Positions 1 through 8,839 of a DNA stretch of 64,000 bases are shown here, piece after piece. How positions within the stretch are numbered: the first letter of the stretch is position 1; each line of letters begins with the position of its first letter. Origin of the DNA: Thalassococcus profundi. Lineage in GTDB: Bacteria; Pseudomonadota; Alphaproteobacteria; Rhodobacterales; Rhodobacteraceae. Under the pieces are notes generated by a model, which worked only from the letters and a program-made list of their open reading frames with translations, ran no database searches and was not told the DNA's origin. Both the position numbers and the translations under genes were made by a program. The stretch is taken from the NCBI RefSeq assembly GCF_003344785.1, contig NZ_QPMK01000015.1:62935-126934 (forward strand), given 5' to 3'.

Positions 1-845
1 CGGCGCTGCGCGATGGCGACGGCTGGCAGCTGATGGCGACCGAGGGCTTCATGAATGACTTCGTCGCCGACGCGCCCTGGTTCGCGGGCTGGTGCGCGGT
101 GATGGTCAACCTCTCGGACATCGCCGCCATGGGCGGGCGGGCGACGGCGCTGACCAATGCGCTCTGGGCGCCGGACGCCGACATCGCCGCCGAGATCCTG
201 CGCGGCATGCGCGCCGCCAGCGCCGCATACGGCGTGCCCATCGTCGGCGGCCATTCGAACCTGCGCACCGACCGCCCGCAGCTGGCGGCGTCGATCTGGG
301 GCCGCGCACGGGCGCTCATCACCAGTTTCGACGCCATCCCCGGCGATGTGCTGATCGCGGCGGTGGACATGCGCGGGCATTACCCCGGAGACAGCGACAA
401 CTTCCCGGCCTTCCTCGGCGCGCCGCCAGAGCGTCTGCGCGGCGATCTGGCGCTGCTGCCGGAACTGGCCGAGGCAGGTCTCGTGCGGGCGGGAAAGGAT
501 ATCAGCCAGGGCGGTATCGCCGGGACCGCGCTGATGCTGGCGGAATGTTCCGGCGTGGGCATCGAGATCGATACCGATGCCATACCCGTACCTGAAGGCA
601 CCGCCCTGTCGCGCTGGATGGTCACCTTTCCCAGCTTCGGCTTCCTGCTCGCCGCGAAACCCGGTGATGTGCCGGCGATCCAGGCCCGCTTTGCCGCGCG
701 CGACCTGTCGGCGGCGCCCATCGGGCGGATCACCAGGGGCAGCGCCGTCATGCTCTGCGGCAGCGGCGCGCGCGCCACGCTCTGGGACCACGCCGCGCAG
801 CCCTATCTCGGCCTCGCCCCCGCACCGGAGCCCGCCCATGCCTGA
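1..845 (+). CDS. AIR synthase-related protein, sll0787/NitF type (5' end outside window)
   Basis: The frame is open from the first bases (ALRDGDGWQL precedes the first in-window Met at base 33), so the N terminus lies upstream of the window. The protein resembles the ATP-grasp-like AIR synthase/PurM fold: MVNLSDIAAMGG is the typical first segment and GKDISQGGIAGTALMLAE the second. Its two downstream neighbours identify it as the sll0787-family member of the Nit1C cluster (NitF in cyanide-assimilating Pseudomonas). Its exact reaction is not known. The stop overlaps the next ATG by several bases, so the two genes are translationally coupled. The nitrilase, radical-SAM and acetyltransferase genes of the cluster should lie just left of the window. 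Confidence 0.85.
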   Translation, partial: ALRDGDGWQLMATEGFMNDFVADAPWFAGWCAVMVNLSDIAAMGGRATALTNALWAPDADIAAEILRGMRAASAAYGVPIVGGHSNLRTDRPQLAASIWGRARALITSFDAIPGDVLIAAVDMRGHYPGDSDNFPAFLGAPPERLRGDLALLPELAEAGLVRAGKDISQGGIAGTALMLAECSGVGIEIDTDAIPVPEGTALSRWMVTFPSFGFLLAAKPGDVPAIQARFAARDLSAAPIGRITRGSAVMLCGSGARATLWDHAAQPYLGLAPAPEPAHA

Positions 846-1116
846 AGTCACTTTCCGAATCCGCTGGCCCGACGGCACGGAGGAGTCCTGCTATTCGCCC
901 TCGACCGCGATCCAGAAACATCTGAGCGCAGGAGAAACCTACGCCCTACACGATTTCCTCGACCGCAGCCTTGCCGGGCTCGACCTCGCCGCGCAGCGCG
1001 TCGAGGCGAAATACGGCTTTCGCTGCAGTTCCGCCGATGCGCAGGCCGCGCGCATCACCTCCCGCGCCGCCGCCTTTTCCCCCGAGGAGACGATCACATG
1101 CCTGTCCATGACCTGA
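838..1116 (+). CDS. MSMEG_0570/NitG-type small protein of the Nit1C cluster
   Basis: A 92-residue protein beginning MPEVTFRIRWPDGTEESCYS. The ATG overlaps the end of the preceding gene and the 3' end overlaps the next gene by 19 bases, giving a tight three-gene array. Small proteins of this type (nitrogen-starvation-response, MSMEG_0570 family) always travel with the Nit1C nitrilase cluster. No catalytic motif is visible and no biochemical function is known. The identification rests mainly on size, the N-terminal pattern (R-W-P-D-G) and position between the AIR-synthase-like and flavoprotein genes. Confidence 0.8.
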   Translation: MPEVTFRIRWPDGTEESCYSPSTAIQKHLSAGETYALHDFLDRSLAGLDLAAQRVEAKYGFRCSSADAQAARITSRAAAFSPEETITCLSMT

Positions 1117-2378
1117 ATCCCGCCCGCACCGATCTGCCCGTCGTCATTGTCGGCGCGGGTCAGGCGGGGCTGTCGGCCTCGTGGTACCTGTGCCGGGCCG
1201 GGATCGAGCACGTGGTGCTGGAACGGAACGTGCGGTTCCATGCCTGGAAGAACCAGCGGTGGGACAGCTTCTGTCTCGTCACGCCGAACTGGCAATGCAA
1301 GCTGCCGGGCTTTGCCTATGCGGGCGACGATCCGACCGGCTTCATGCTGAAGGATCAGATCGTCGACTACGTGGAGGCCTTTGCCGACAGTTTCGACGCG
1401 CCGCTGCGCGAGGGCGTGACCGTCACGCGCGTGGTGCAAGACCACGACGGACGGTTCGAGGTCGACACCGACGCAGGACTCTATCGCTCCGATCACGTCA
1501 TCGTCGCGTCGGGCGGTTACGATCGGCCGGTGACACCGCCGTTTGCCGCGGACCTGGAACCGTCCATCGCACAGTTGCACACCCGCGACTATCACCGGCC
1601 CGGGGATGTGCCCGAAGGCCGGTGTCTTGTCGTCGGCACCGGACAGTCCGGTGTCCAGCTGATGGAGGATCTACGCATCGCGGGCCGCGACGTGGCGCTG
1701 GCCGTGGGTCCCGCGCCGCGCAGCCCGCGGATGTACCGGGGGCGCGACGCCACCGACTGGCTGCACGAGATGGGCCATTACGCCATCACCATCGACCAGA
1801 CGCCCGACCCCAAGGCAACCGAGGCCAAGACCAACCACTACATGTCCGGCCGCGACGGCGGGCACGAGATCGACCTGCGCCGCTTTGCGCTCGACGGCCT
1901 GCCGCTCTACGGCTCGGTAACGGGGATGGAGGGCACCCGCATCACCTTTGCGCCGGACCTGGAGCGCAACCTCGACGATGCGGACCGCAGCTACGTGGGC
2001 ATCCGCGAGATGATCGACGCCCACATCGAGAAGAACGGCATCGACGCGCCGGAAGAGCCGCCCTTTGAAAAGGTCTGGCGGCCCGAGACCGAGACCACCG
2101 AGATCGACGCCGCAGACGAGGGGATCACCTCGGTGCTCTGGTGCATCGGATTCCGACCGGATTACGGCTGGCTGCAGGTCGATTGCCTCGATGCCACGGG
2201 CCGCCCTGTTCACAAGCGCGGGGTCTGCGACGCGGAGGGCATGTATTTCCTCGGCCTCGGCTGGCTGAACACCTGGGGGTCCGGCCGGTTCCTCGGCGTC
2301 GGAGAGGATGCGGGCCATGTGGCGCGGGTGATCCGCGAACGGCTAGGCACGCAACGCCCGGATCGCCGCTTCGCCTGA
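1098..2378 (+). CDS. MSMEG_0569/NitH-type flavin-dependent oxidoreductase
   Basis: A 426-aa flavoprotein monooxygenase-like protein. The N-terminal FAD dinucleotide-binding motif VIVGAGQAGLSASW is clear, and a second Rossmann motif, VVGTGQSGVQL, near residue 180 would bind NAD(P)H. The C terminus has the FLGLGWLNTWGSGRFLGVG pattern of the MSMEG_0569 family. It is the last gene of the Nit1C operon in the window and overlaps the preceding gene. In Pseudomonas fluorescens the Nit1C cluster is required for growth on cyanide, with nitrilase NitC as the key enzyme; the role of this oxidase-like member is not settled. The gene ends convergently with the fumarase gene, 26 bp away. Confidence 0.85.
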   Translation: MPVHDLNPARTDLPVVIVGAGQAGLSASWYLCRAGIEHVVLERNVRFHAWKNQRWDSFCLVTPNWQCKLPGFAYAGDDPTGFMLKDQIVDYVEAFADSFDAPLREGVTVTRVVQDHDGRFEVDTDAGLYRSDHVIVASGGYDRPVTPPFAADLEPSIAQLHTRDYHRPGDVPEGRCLVVGTGQSGVQLMEDLRIAGRDVALAVGPAPRSPRMYRGRDATDWLHEMGHYAITIDQTPDPKATEAKTNHYMSGRDGGHEIDLRRFALDGLPLYGSVTGMEGTRITFAPDLERNLDDADRSYVGIREMIDAHIEKNGIDAPEEPPFEKVWRPETETTEIDAADEGITSVLWCIGFRPDYGWLQVDCLDATGRPVHKRGVCDAEGMYFLGLGWLNTWGSGRFLGVGEDAGHVARVIRERLGTQRPDRRFA

Positions 2379-2404
2379 CGGGCCGCGTCAGGCGAAGCGG
2401 TGAG

Positions 2405-3910
2405 TCAGGCCGGCACGGGCGTGCGGCGCCAGGCGGCGGGGCCGGTCTTGTGGATCGAGTTGCCTGCCGTATCTACCGCCACGGTCACCGGCATATCCTC
2501 GACCCGCAATTCGTAGATTGCCTCCATCCCGAGATCCTGAAACGCCACGGGCTTGGCTTCCTTGATGGCTTTCGACACCAGGTAGGCCGCACCGCCCACG
2601 GCGATGAGGTAGGCCGCCTTGTGCTTGGCGATGGCCTCGAGCGCCGCCGGCCCGCGTTCTGCCTTGCCGATCATCACCTTGAGCCCGGTGTCCGCGAGGA
2701 TACGGTCGGTGAACTTGTCCATCCGGGTCGAGGTGGTGGGGCCGGCGGGGCCAATCGCCTCGTCGCGCACCGCGTCCACCGGTCCGACGTAGTAGATCGC
2801 GCGGCCTTTCAGGTCCACCGGCAGCGGCTCGCCCCGGTCCAGCATCTCGATCATGCGCTTATGCGCGGCGTCGCGCCCGGTGTAGAGTGTTCCGGACACC
2901 AGCAGCGTCTGGCCGGGGGTCAGCGACCCGACCACCTCGTCGGTGAGGTTGTCGAGGTCGATTCGCGTCGCCTGAGCGCTGGCCTGATCGAGCAGGATCT
3001 CGGGCCAGTCGGTCACGTCCGGCGGGGTGAAGCTGGCCGGGCCGGACCCATCGAGCGTGAAATGCACATGCCGCGTGGCGGCGCAGTTGGGGATCAGGCC
3101 CACGGGCAGGGAGGCCGCGTGGGTCGGAAAGGATTTCACCTTCACATCAAGCACGGTGGTCACGCCGCCCAGGCCCTGCGCGCCGATGCCCAAAGCGTTG
3201 ACGCGTTCGTATATCTCGATCCGCAGGTCCTCGGCGGTGCTGGACGGGCCGCGGCGCAGAAGCTCGGCCATGTCGATGGGCTCTGACAGCGATTGTTTGG
3301 CCAGCGCCATGGCCTTGTCGGCATTGCCGCCCACCCCGACGCCAAGGATGCCCGGCGGGCACCATCCGGCGCCCAGCGTCTCGACCGTCTGCACCACCCA
3401 GTCAGCGACCGACCCCGAGGGGTTGAGCGTGGTGAATTTCGACTTGTTCTCGGACCCGCCGCCCTTGGCCGCCACTTCGACCTCGATGGTGTCGCCCGCG
3501 ACCATCTCGACCGTCAGCATGCAGGGCGTGTTGTCGCCGGAGTTCCTGCGCTTGCCGAAGGGGTCGACCACGACGCTGGCGCGCAGGGGGTTTTCGTCGC
3601 GCAGGTAGCCCTGCCGCGTGCCCTCGTCGCAGATTTCCTGCAGGGACCGCTTGAAGTCGGTCTTTGCCTCGACGCCGTACTTGACGTGGATGTTGGCCGA
3701 TCCGGTGTCCTGGCAGATCGGCCGCCGCCCCAGCGCGCACATGCGGCTGTTGACGAGGATCTGCGCCATCGCCTGCTTCGCGCCCGGGTTTTCCTCGCGC
3801 TCCCAGGCCGCCGACATCGCCCGGACGAAATCCGGCGGGTGGAAGTAGGAGATGTATTGCAGCCCCTCGGCGATGGAGGCGATCAGGTCGTCTTCGCGGA
3901 TGATGTGCAT
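2405..3910 (-). CDS. Fumarate hydratase class I (possible mesaconase)
   Basis: A 501-aa iron-sulfur fumarase of the homodimeric class I type, with alpha and beta domains in one chain. The cysteine-bearing motifs PICQDTG (C66), WCPPG and PNCAATRHVHF are present and are the expected [4Fe-4S] ligands. Class I fumarases hydrate fumarate to malate, and several also hydrate mesaconate to (S)-citramalate. It begins 3 bp after the end of the CitF-like gene and is the last gene of a minus-strand set with two CoA transferases. That context makes a role in C5-dicarboxylate degradation as plausible as a TCA-cycle role. The start ATG at 3910 gives the normal N terminus. Confidence 0.92.
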   Translation of the reverse strand: MHIIREDDLIASIAEGLQYISYFHPPDFVRAMSAAWEREENPGAKQAMAQILVNSRMCALGRRPICQDTGSANIHVKYGVEAKTDFKRSLQEICDEGTRQGYLRDENPLRASVVVDPFGKRRNSGDNTPCMLTVEMVAGDTIEVEVAAKGGGSENKSKFTTLNPSGSVADWVVQTVETLGAGWCPPGILGVGVGGNADKAMALAKQSLSEPIDMAELLRRGPSSTAEDLRIEIYERVNALGIGAQGLGGVTTVLDVKVKSFPTHAASLPVGLIPNCAATRHVHFTLDGSGPASFTPPDVTDWPEILLDQASAQATRIDLDNLTDEVVGSLTPGQTLLVSGTLYTGRDAAHKRMIEMLDRGEPLPVDLKGRAIYYVGPVDAVRDEAIGPAGPTTSTRMDKFTDRILADTGLKVMIGKAERGPAALEAIAKHKAAYLIAVGGAAYLVSKAIKEAKPVAFQDLGMEAIYELRVEDMPVTVAVDTAGNSIHKTGPAAWRRTPVPA

Positions 3911-3913
3911 GGT

Positions 3914-5395
3914 TCAGCCCTCTTCGATGCGGCGGATCACGTCTGTGACGCTACCATCGCGGTATTCCGACACCGCGACAACGGGGCCGCGCGATTTTTC
4001 GGGCGGTGCCTTGGTCGCAGCGGCGGCGGCTTTCGCGTGCAGATCCTCGATGGAGAGCACGGTCAGGCCGGCGTGGCGCAGGCGCTCGGCCAGCTCGGGC
4101 CGCGCGGGATTGACCGCCAGCCCGGCTTCGGTGGCGATCACGTCGACGGTGGCGCCGGGGGTGGTCAGGGTGGTCACGCGGGGCACGATCTTGGCATATC
4201 CGGCGGCGATAAGCCGCGTGGTGACGATCGTCAGCCGCGCGCCCTGTGCAGCGTCCGCATGGCCGCCCGATCCGCCCGCGATCATGCCATTGGCGCGGGT
4301 GGTCACGTTGACGTTGAAGTCCAGATCGACCTCCGCCGCGCCGAGGACCACCGCCGACAGCCGATCCACCACGGCCCCGCCCACATGCGGCCCGGCATAG
4401 GCCGCCGCCGACATGCCCTGATGTGCAGGGTTGCGGGCGTAGGAGGCCGCGGCCTCGAGGTCGAAACACTGTACATCCATTAGGGCGCGGAACAGCCCGG
4501 CTTCGAGCAGCTTGACGTGAAAGCCGGTGATGCCGCCGCAGGCAAAGCTGCCGGTGGTGCCGCGCGCCTGCATCTCGTGGCCCACGGCCTGGGCCGTAGC
4601 CAGAGAAATGCCGCCCGCGCCGGTCTGAAAGGCAAAGCCATCCTGCAAGAGCCCGCTGGCGCGGATCGCGGCGGCAGCGTTGCCGGCGATTTCGAGGCTG
4701 GCGGCGTCGGTCGCGGGTTGCGTGGTGCCCGAGGCGATGCCTTGCGGGTCACCGATGCTTGGCACTTCGACCACATGGTCGACCTTGTCCTGCGGGATGT
4801 CCCGAGGCACCAGCGGATAGGGCAGCAGCGTGTCCGTGACCGCGACCACATGCCGGGCCACGCCCACATCCACCATAGGGTAGCCCAGCGTGCCGCAAGC
4901 GGCGCGGCCGAGCCTGCCGCTGACATTGCCCATCGCATCTGCGGCGGGGGCGGCGACAAAGGCCACGTCGATCGGCATCTGACCCGTCTCCAGCGCCCGC
5001 GCCCGCCCTCCGTGGGTGGTGAGCGTCACCGGCACGGCCAGCGCGCCCCGGCTGATCGCCGCGCCCACGGGACCCGAGATGAAGCTGGTGGTGATGCGGG
5101 TGACGACGCCGTGGCGGATGTGCTCGATCAGGGGCGCGTGGACGGGGAAGAGCGAGGTCACTGCGAGGTGCAGGTCGCGCAATCCGGCGGCAGAGAGCGC
5201 GTCCATGACGAGATTCAGCACCGCGTCGCCGTTGCGCAGGTGGTGATGGAACGACACCGTCGCACCGTCGCGCAGGCCGGTGGCGCGGATCGCCTCGGCC
5301 AGCGACGGCATGCGCTTGTCCGGCACGGCGCCGCGTGCGGCGCGGGTGGGCGTAACCGGGCCGAACCCCTCTACGATCTCCGGAAGGTCAGCCAT
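3914..5395 (-). CDS. citF: Citrate lyase alpha subunit-like CoA transferase
   Basis: A 493-aa CitF-family protein. CitF is the citrate:acetyl-ACP (or acetyl-CoA) transferase of citrate lyase. The start is taken at MADLPEIVEG, base 5395, because the further upstream in-frame codons are not family-like. Typical family segments include FQTGAGGISLATAQAVG and GNVSGRLGRAACGTLGYP. No citE (lyase beta) or citD (ACP) gene is present next to it, so it is not a complete citrate lyase locus. It sits between a class III CoA transferase and a class I fumarase, all on the minus strand, which suggests CoA transfer to a citrate-like acid such as citramalate. That substrate is inference. Confidence 0.85.
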   Translation of the reverse strand: MADLPEIVEGFGPVTPTRAARGAVPDKRMPSLAEAIRATGLRDGATVSFHHHLRNGDAVLNLVMDALSAAGLRDLHLAVTSLFPVHAPLIEHIRHGVVTRITTSFISGPVGAAISRGALAVPVTLTTHGGRARALETGQMPIDVAFVAAPAADAMGNVSGRLGRAACGTLGYPMVDVGVARHVVAVTDTLLPYPLVPRDIPQDKVDHVVEVPSIGDPQGIASGTTQPATDAASLEIAGNAAAAIRASGLLQDGFAFQTGAGGISLATAQAVGHEMQARGTTGSFACGGITGFHVKLLEAGLFRALMDVQCFDLEAAASYARNPAHQGMSAAAYAGPHVGGAVVDRLSAVVLGAAEVDLDFNVNVTTRANGMIAGGSGGHADAAQGARLTIVTTRLIAAGYAKIVPRVTTLTTPGATVDVIATEAGLAVNPARPELAERLRHAGLTVLSIEDLHAKAAAAATKAPPEKSRGPVVAVSEYRDGSVTDVIRRIEEG

Positions 5396-5500
5396 GGCCA
5401 AGCCTCTTGGCAGCGATTTTCCCGGCGCGCATCGTGCTGTCCCCCTCGCGTTTGCGTTGCGGCAGGTCTTACCCAAGTCGCGGGCCGAGGCAAAGCCGCG

Positions 5501-6622
5501 TCAGCCGCCGAATTCCGTCCGCAAGGCCGCGTCCTGCGCACCGAGCGCCGGCACTTCGCCATATCGCGGAGCTGCGCCACGCACGATGGCACCGGGCGCC
5601 AGCATCTCGATCTCTGCCCCGCCGCTCTGCACGGTGATCACACGCGCCTGCGGATGCGCCATCAGGTCGTCCATGTCCGACAATCGGCCAAAGGCGACGC
5701 TGGCCGCGTTCAGCCGGGCGATCATCGCGTCCCGCGTATGCGCGGCAAAGACGGCGGCGATCGACGGCTCCATTTCGGCCCGGTTGGCGACCCGCAGATC
5801 GTTGGTCGCAAAGCGCGGATCGGTGGCCAGGTCGGGCGCCTCCAGCACCTCGGAGCATAGCCGCGCCCATTCGCGGCCGTTCTGCACGGCGATCAGCACC
5901 GCCTTGCCGTCGGCGCAGTCATAGGCGCCGTAGGGCGCGATGCTGGGATGGCTGAGGCCGACGCGGGCGGGCGCCTTGCCGCCGTAGCGCGCCTGCAGGT
6001 AGGGCACGTTCATCCAGTCGGCCAAGGCGTGGAACAGCGACACGTCGATGGCGCGGCCGCGCCCGGTGCGTTCGCGCACGAAGAGCGCCTGAAGGATCGC
6101 CTGCGCCGCGGTCATCCCCGCGGCGATGTCGCAGACCGAGACGCCGACGCGCGCCGGTCCGTCCGGCGTGCCGGTGATGCCGCACAGGCCCGTCTCGGCC
6201 TGAATCAGCATGTCATAGGCCTTCTGGTCGCGGGCCGGGCCGTCCTCTCCGTACCCCGAGATCGAGCAACAGATCAGCCGGGGATGCGCGGCGCAGAGCG
6301 CGTCGCTGCCGAAGCCCAGCCGCTCGGCGGCACCAGGGGCGAGGTTCTGCAGGAACACGTCAGCGCTGGCGATCATGCGCGCGAGGAGGACGTGATCCTC
6401 CGGGTCCTTGACGTTCAGCCGGATCGATTCCTTGCCGCGGTTGAGCCAGACGAAATAGGTGCTTTCGCCCCGCGCAAGAGAATCGTAGCCGCGGGCGAAA
6501 TCTCCCTCGGGGCGCTCGATCTTGATCACCCGTGCGCCCGCATCCGCCAGTTTGGCGCTGGCATAGGGCGCCGCGACCGCCTGTTCCAGCGCCACCACGG
6601 TGATGCCCTCGAGATCCTGCAT
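5501..6622 (-). CDS. CaiB/BaiF family (class III) CoA transferase
   Basis: A 373-aa protein with the family signature near the N terminus: VALEQAVAAPYASAKLADAG followed by ARVIKIERPEGD. Class III transferases move CoA between acyl groups through an aspartyl-CoA intermediate. The start at 6622 is chosen because GGAGGAGC lies just upstream and the protein then begins MQDLEGITVVALEQ, as in homologues. It is 105 bp upstream of the CitF-like gene and 55 bp downstream of nagA on the same strand. It could therefore be read from its own promoter or as the tail of the amino-sugar operon. Substrate unknown; succinyl-CoA:citramalate transferase is one possibility. Confidence 0.88.
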   Translation of the reverse strand: MQDLEGITVVALEQAVAAPYASAKLADAGARVIKIERPEGDFARGYDSLARGESTYFVWLNRGKESIRLNVKDPEDHVLLARMIASADVFLQNLAPGAAERLGFGSDALCAAHPRLICCSISGYGEDGPARDQKAYDMLIQAETGLCGITGTPDGPARVGVSVCDIAAGMTAAQAILQALFVRERTGRGRAIDVSLFHALADWMNVPYLQARYGGKAPARVGLSHPSIAPYGAYDCADGKAVLIAVQNGREWARLCSEVLEAPDLATDPRFATNDLRVANRAEMEPSIAAVFAAHTRDAMIARLNAASVAFGRLSDMDDLMAHPQARVITVQSGGAEIEMLAPGAIVRGAAPRYGEVPALGAQDAALRTEFGG

Positions 6623-6677
6623 GCGCCTGCTCCTCCGCTTTTCGGGGAAACCTACAGGTGCGATGTCGCAATGACCA

Positions 6678-7808
6678 TCAGATGCCGCCGAGGTGGGTCC
6701 CGTCCGCACCGAGGTGGATCACCTCTGCGGGCTGGCCCTCGACCAGGCGCCCGACGCTGCCCGGGTTTCGCAGGACCGCTGCCGGGGCCGAGGTGGCCAT
6801 GCGCATGGCCTGCGCGGCGCCAAGACCCACCCGCTCGGTCAGCACATGCAGGGCAGTGGGCATGTCGAGATCGGCGCCGGCAAGCGTGCCGTCCTCAAGC
6901 GTCAGCCGCCCGTCGCGGCGCAGCACCCGTCGGCCGTTGAGCGTGAACTCGGTAATGTCGGACCCGACCGTGGACATGGCGTCGGTCACAAGGAAGATCG
7001 CGCCGGGGCCGGACTTGGCGGCCAAAGCGGCGCGCATCGACGCGGGGTGCACATGGATGCCATCGGCAATGAGCCCCGCCGACACCGATCCGGTGTCCAG
7101 CGCCGCCCCGACCAGACCCGGCTGCCGCCCCGAGATCTGGCTCATGGCGTTGAAAAGATGTGTGACGCAGGTCGCGCCCGCGGCGAAGGCCCGACACGCC
7201 GTGTCGTAATCGCAATCGCTGTGCCCCAGCGCCACGATCACGCCCGCTTCGGCCAGATGTGCGATCCGTTCGGGCGTGGCGCTTTCCGGGGCCACCGTCA
7301 CCATGAGGTTTGGCAGCCGCCGCGCCGCATCGGTCAGGAAGTCGACGTCGGCATCCTCGAGCGGGCGGATCAGGTCGGGGTCGTGCGCGCCCTTGCGCGC
7401 CACCGACAGGTGCGGCCCTTCGAGGTGCAGGCCGATCACGCCGGGCACGCCATGCGCGATGGCGGTCTCGACCGCGTCGACGGCGGCGCGGCTGCGGTCG
7501 GGCGTGTCGGTGATCAGCGTCGGCAACAGCGCGCGGGTGCCGGTGGTGGCATGGGCCGCGGCGATGGCGGCGACCCCCGCGGCGGTGGTGTCGTCGTTGA
7601 ACATGACGCCGCCGCCGCCGTTGACCTGCAGATCGACGAAGCCCGGCAGCAGCGTGCCGCCCGCGCGCCGTTCGGGCAGATAGCCCGCAGGCACTGCATC
7701 CGCCGGGACCAGCCCGGCAAAGAGCGGCCCGTCCAGCAGCAGCGCCATGTCGCGATGCAGCGTCGTGCCGTCGAAGATGTCGGCCCCGGTCAGCGCGCGC
7801 CGGGTCAT
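6678..7808 (-). CDS. nagA: N-acetylglucosamine-6-phosphate deacetylase
   Basis: A 376-aa amidohydrolase that removes acetate from GlcNAc-6-phosphate to give glucosamine-6-phosphate. Visible landmarks are the VNGGGGVMFNDD entry motif, the metal-binding HLEGPHLS stretch, VALGHSDCDYDTAC, the substrate-binding THLFNAMSQ, and the catalytic Asp in LVTDAMSTVG. The start ATG overlaps the stop of the upstream SIS gene (ATGA type), so the two are coupled. It is the last gene of the nagK-regulator-deaminase-nagA set in the cytosolic amino-sugar pathway. A longer open frame continues upstream of the ATG but is antisense shadow of the SIS gene. Confidence 0.95.
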   Translation of the reverse strand: MTRRALTGADIFDGTTLHRDMALLLDGPLFAGLVPADAVPAGYLPERRAGGTLLPGFVDLQVNGGGGVMFNDDTTAAGVAAIAAAHATTGTRALLPTLITDTPDRSRAAVDAVETAIAHGVPGVIGLHLEGPHLSVARKGAHDPDLIRPLEDADVDFLTDAARRLPNLMVTVAPESATPERIAHLAEAGVIVALGHSDCDYDTACRAFAAGATCVTHLFNAMSQISGRQPGLVGAALDTGSVSAGLIADGIHVHPASMRAALAAKSGPGAIFLVTDAMSTVGSDITEFTLNGRRVLRRDGRLTLEDGTLAGADLDMPTALHVLTERVGLGAAQAMRMATSAPAAVLRNPGSVGRLVEGQPAEVIHLGADGTHLGGI

Positions 7809-8839
7809 ACCGTCTCCGTCACTTTGCGCAGGTGTCGCGGGCTGTCCGGGTCGATGCCGCGCGCCCGCGCCACCGCTTCGACCATGCCGTAGAAGGAGAC
7901 GATCAGGGAAATCGGATCGGTCAGGGGATGCGCGGTGCGCGCCGTGGGCAGGGCGGTGGCGCCGCGCACCTGCGCCGAGGTCGCATAGACCGACGCGCCC
8001 TTGTCGGCCAGCGCATCGGCGACCGACGCCAGAGACGCTTCGGCGGCGTCCGCGGCGCAGAGCGCGATGACCGGAAAGCCGCGGTCGACGATCGACACCG
8101 GCCCGTGCAGCACCTCGGCGGAGGAATAGGATTCCGCATGCAGCTGGCAGGTCTCCTTGAATTTCAGCGCCGCTTCGTTCGAGATCGCCAGCGCCGGGCC
8201 GCGCCCGAGGCAGTAGAGCGACCGGTGGCCGCCAAGTTCCGCGCCGAGTGCGCTCCAGTCCTGGTGCGCGGCCTCCTCCAGCACGCGGGGCAGGGCGTGG
8301 ATGGCGGCGATCAGCTCGGCGTCCTGCTGCCATTCCGCCAGCAGCCAGACCGCCGCGACAGCAGAATTGACGAAGGTCTTGGTGGCCGCGACGCTCTGTT
8401 CGGCGCCGGCGTGCAATTCCAGCGTATGGGCGCTGACCTGAGCAAGGTCGCTGTCGGCATGGTTGGTGAGCGCAAGGCTCAGCGCGCCGCCCTCCGCCGC
8501 CATCTGCGCCATCCGCACGATGTCGGGGCTCTTGCCCGACTGGGATACCGCGAGGCAGGCGCTGTGCGACAGCTTCAGCGGCCGCGCGTAGATCGACGCC
8601 ACCGACGGCCCGACCGAGGCAACGGGCACACCGGCGCAAAGCTCGGTTGCGTATTTGAAATAGGTGGCGGCGTGATCCGACGACCCGCGAGCCACCGAGA
8701 CAAGGAAGGCCGGGTCGCGCGCGGCAAGCTCTGCGGCGGCAGCCTTGATGGCGGGTGCGCCCTTGCTCAGCAGGGTGTCGACGGCAGCGGGAATCTCGAG
8801 GATCTCGCGGCGCATGTGGGTGGGGTCGGACATGGTCAT
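7805..8839 (-). CDS. SIS-domain sugar isomerase, NagB-II-type glucosamine-6-phosphate deaminase
   Basis: A 344-aa protein with two SIS domains, like the isomerase half of GlmS but without the glutaminase half. Typical segments are VARGSSDHAATYFKY and SQSGKSPDIVRMA in the first domain, and LGRGPALAISNEAALKFKET in the second. The conserved SYSSAEVLHGP follows. In such nag loci it replaces NagB and converts GlcN-6-phosphate to fructose-6-phosphate plus ammonia. It overlaps the GntR gene by ATGA, which favours the start at 8839 (MTMSDPTH) over the internal ATG at 8833. It also overlaps nagA downstream by ATGA. Confidence 0.9.
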   Translation of the reverse strand: MTMSDPTHMRREILEIPAAVDTLLSKGAPAIKAAAAELAARDPAFLVSVARGSSDHAATYFKYATELCAGVPVASVGPSVASIYARPLKLSHSACLAVSQSGKSPDIVRMAQMAAEGGALSLALTNHADSDLAQVSAHTLELHAGAEQSVAATKTFVNSAVAAVWLLAEWQQDAELIAAIHALPRVLEEAAHQDWSALGAELGGHRSLYCLGRGPALAISNEAALKFKETCQLHAESYSSAEVLHGPVSIVDRGFPVIALCAADAAEASLASVADALADKGASVYATSAQVRGATALPTARTAHPLTDPISLIVSFYGMVEAVARARGIDPDSPRHLRKVTETV

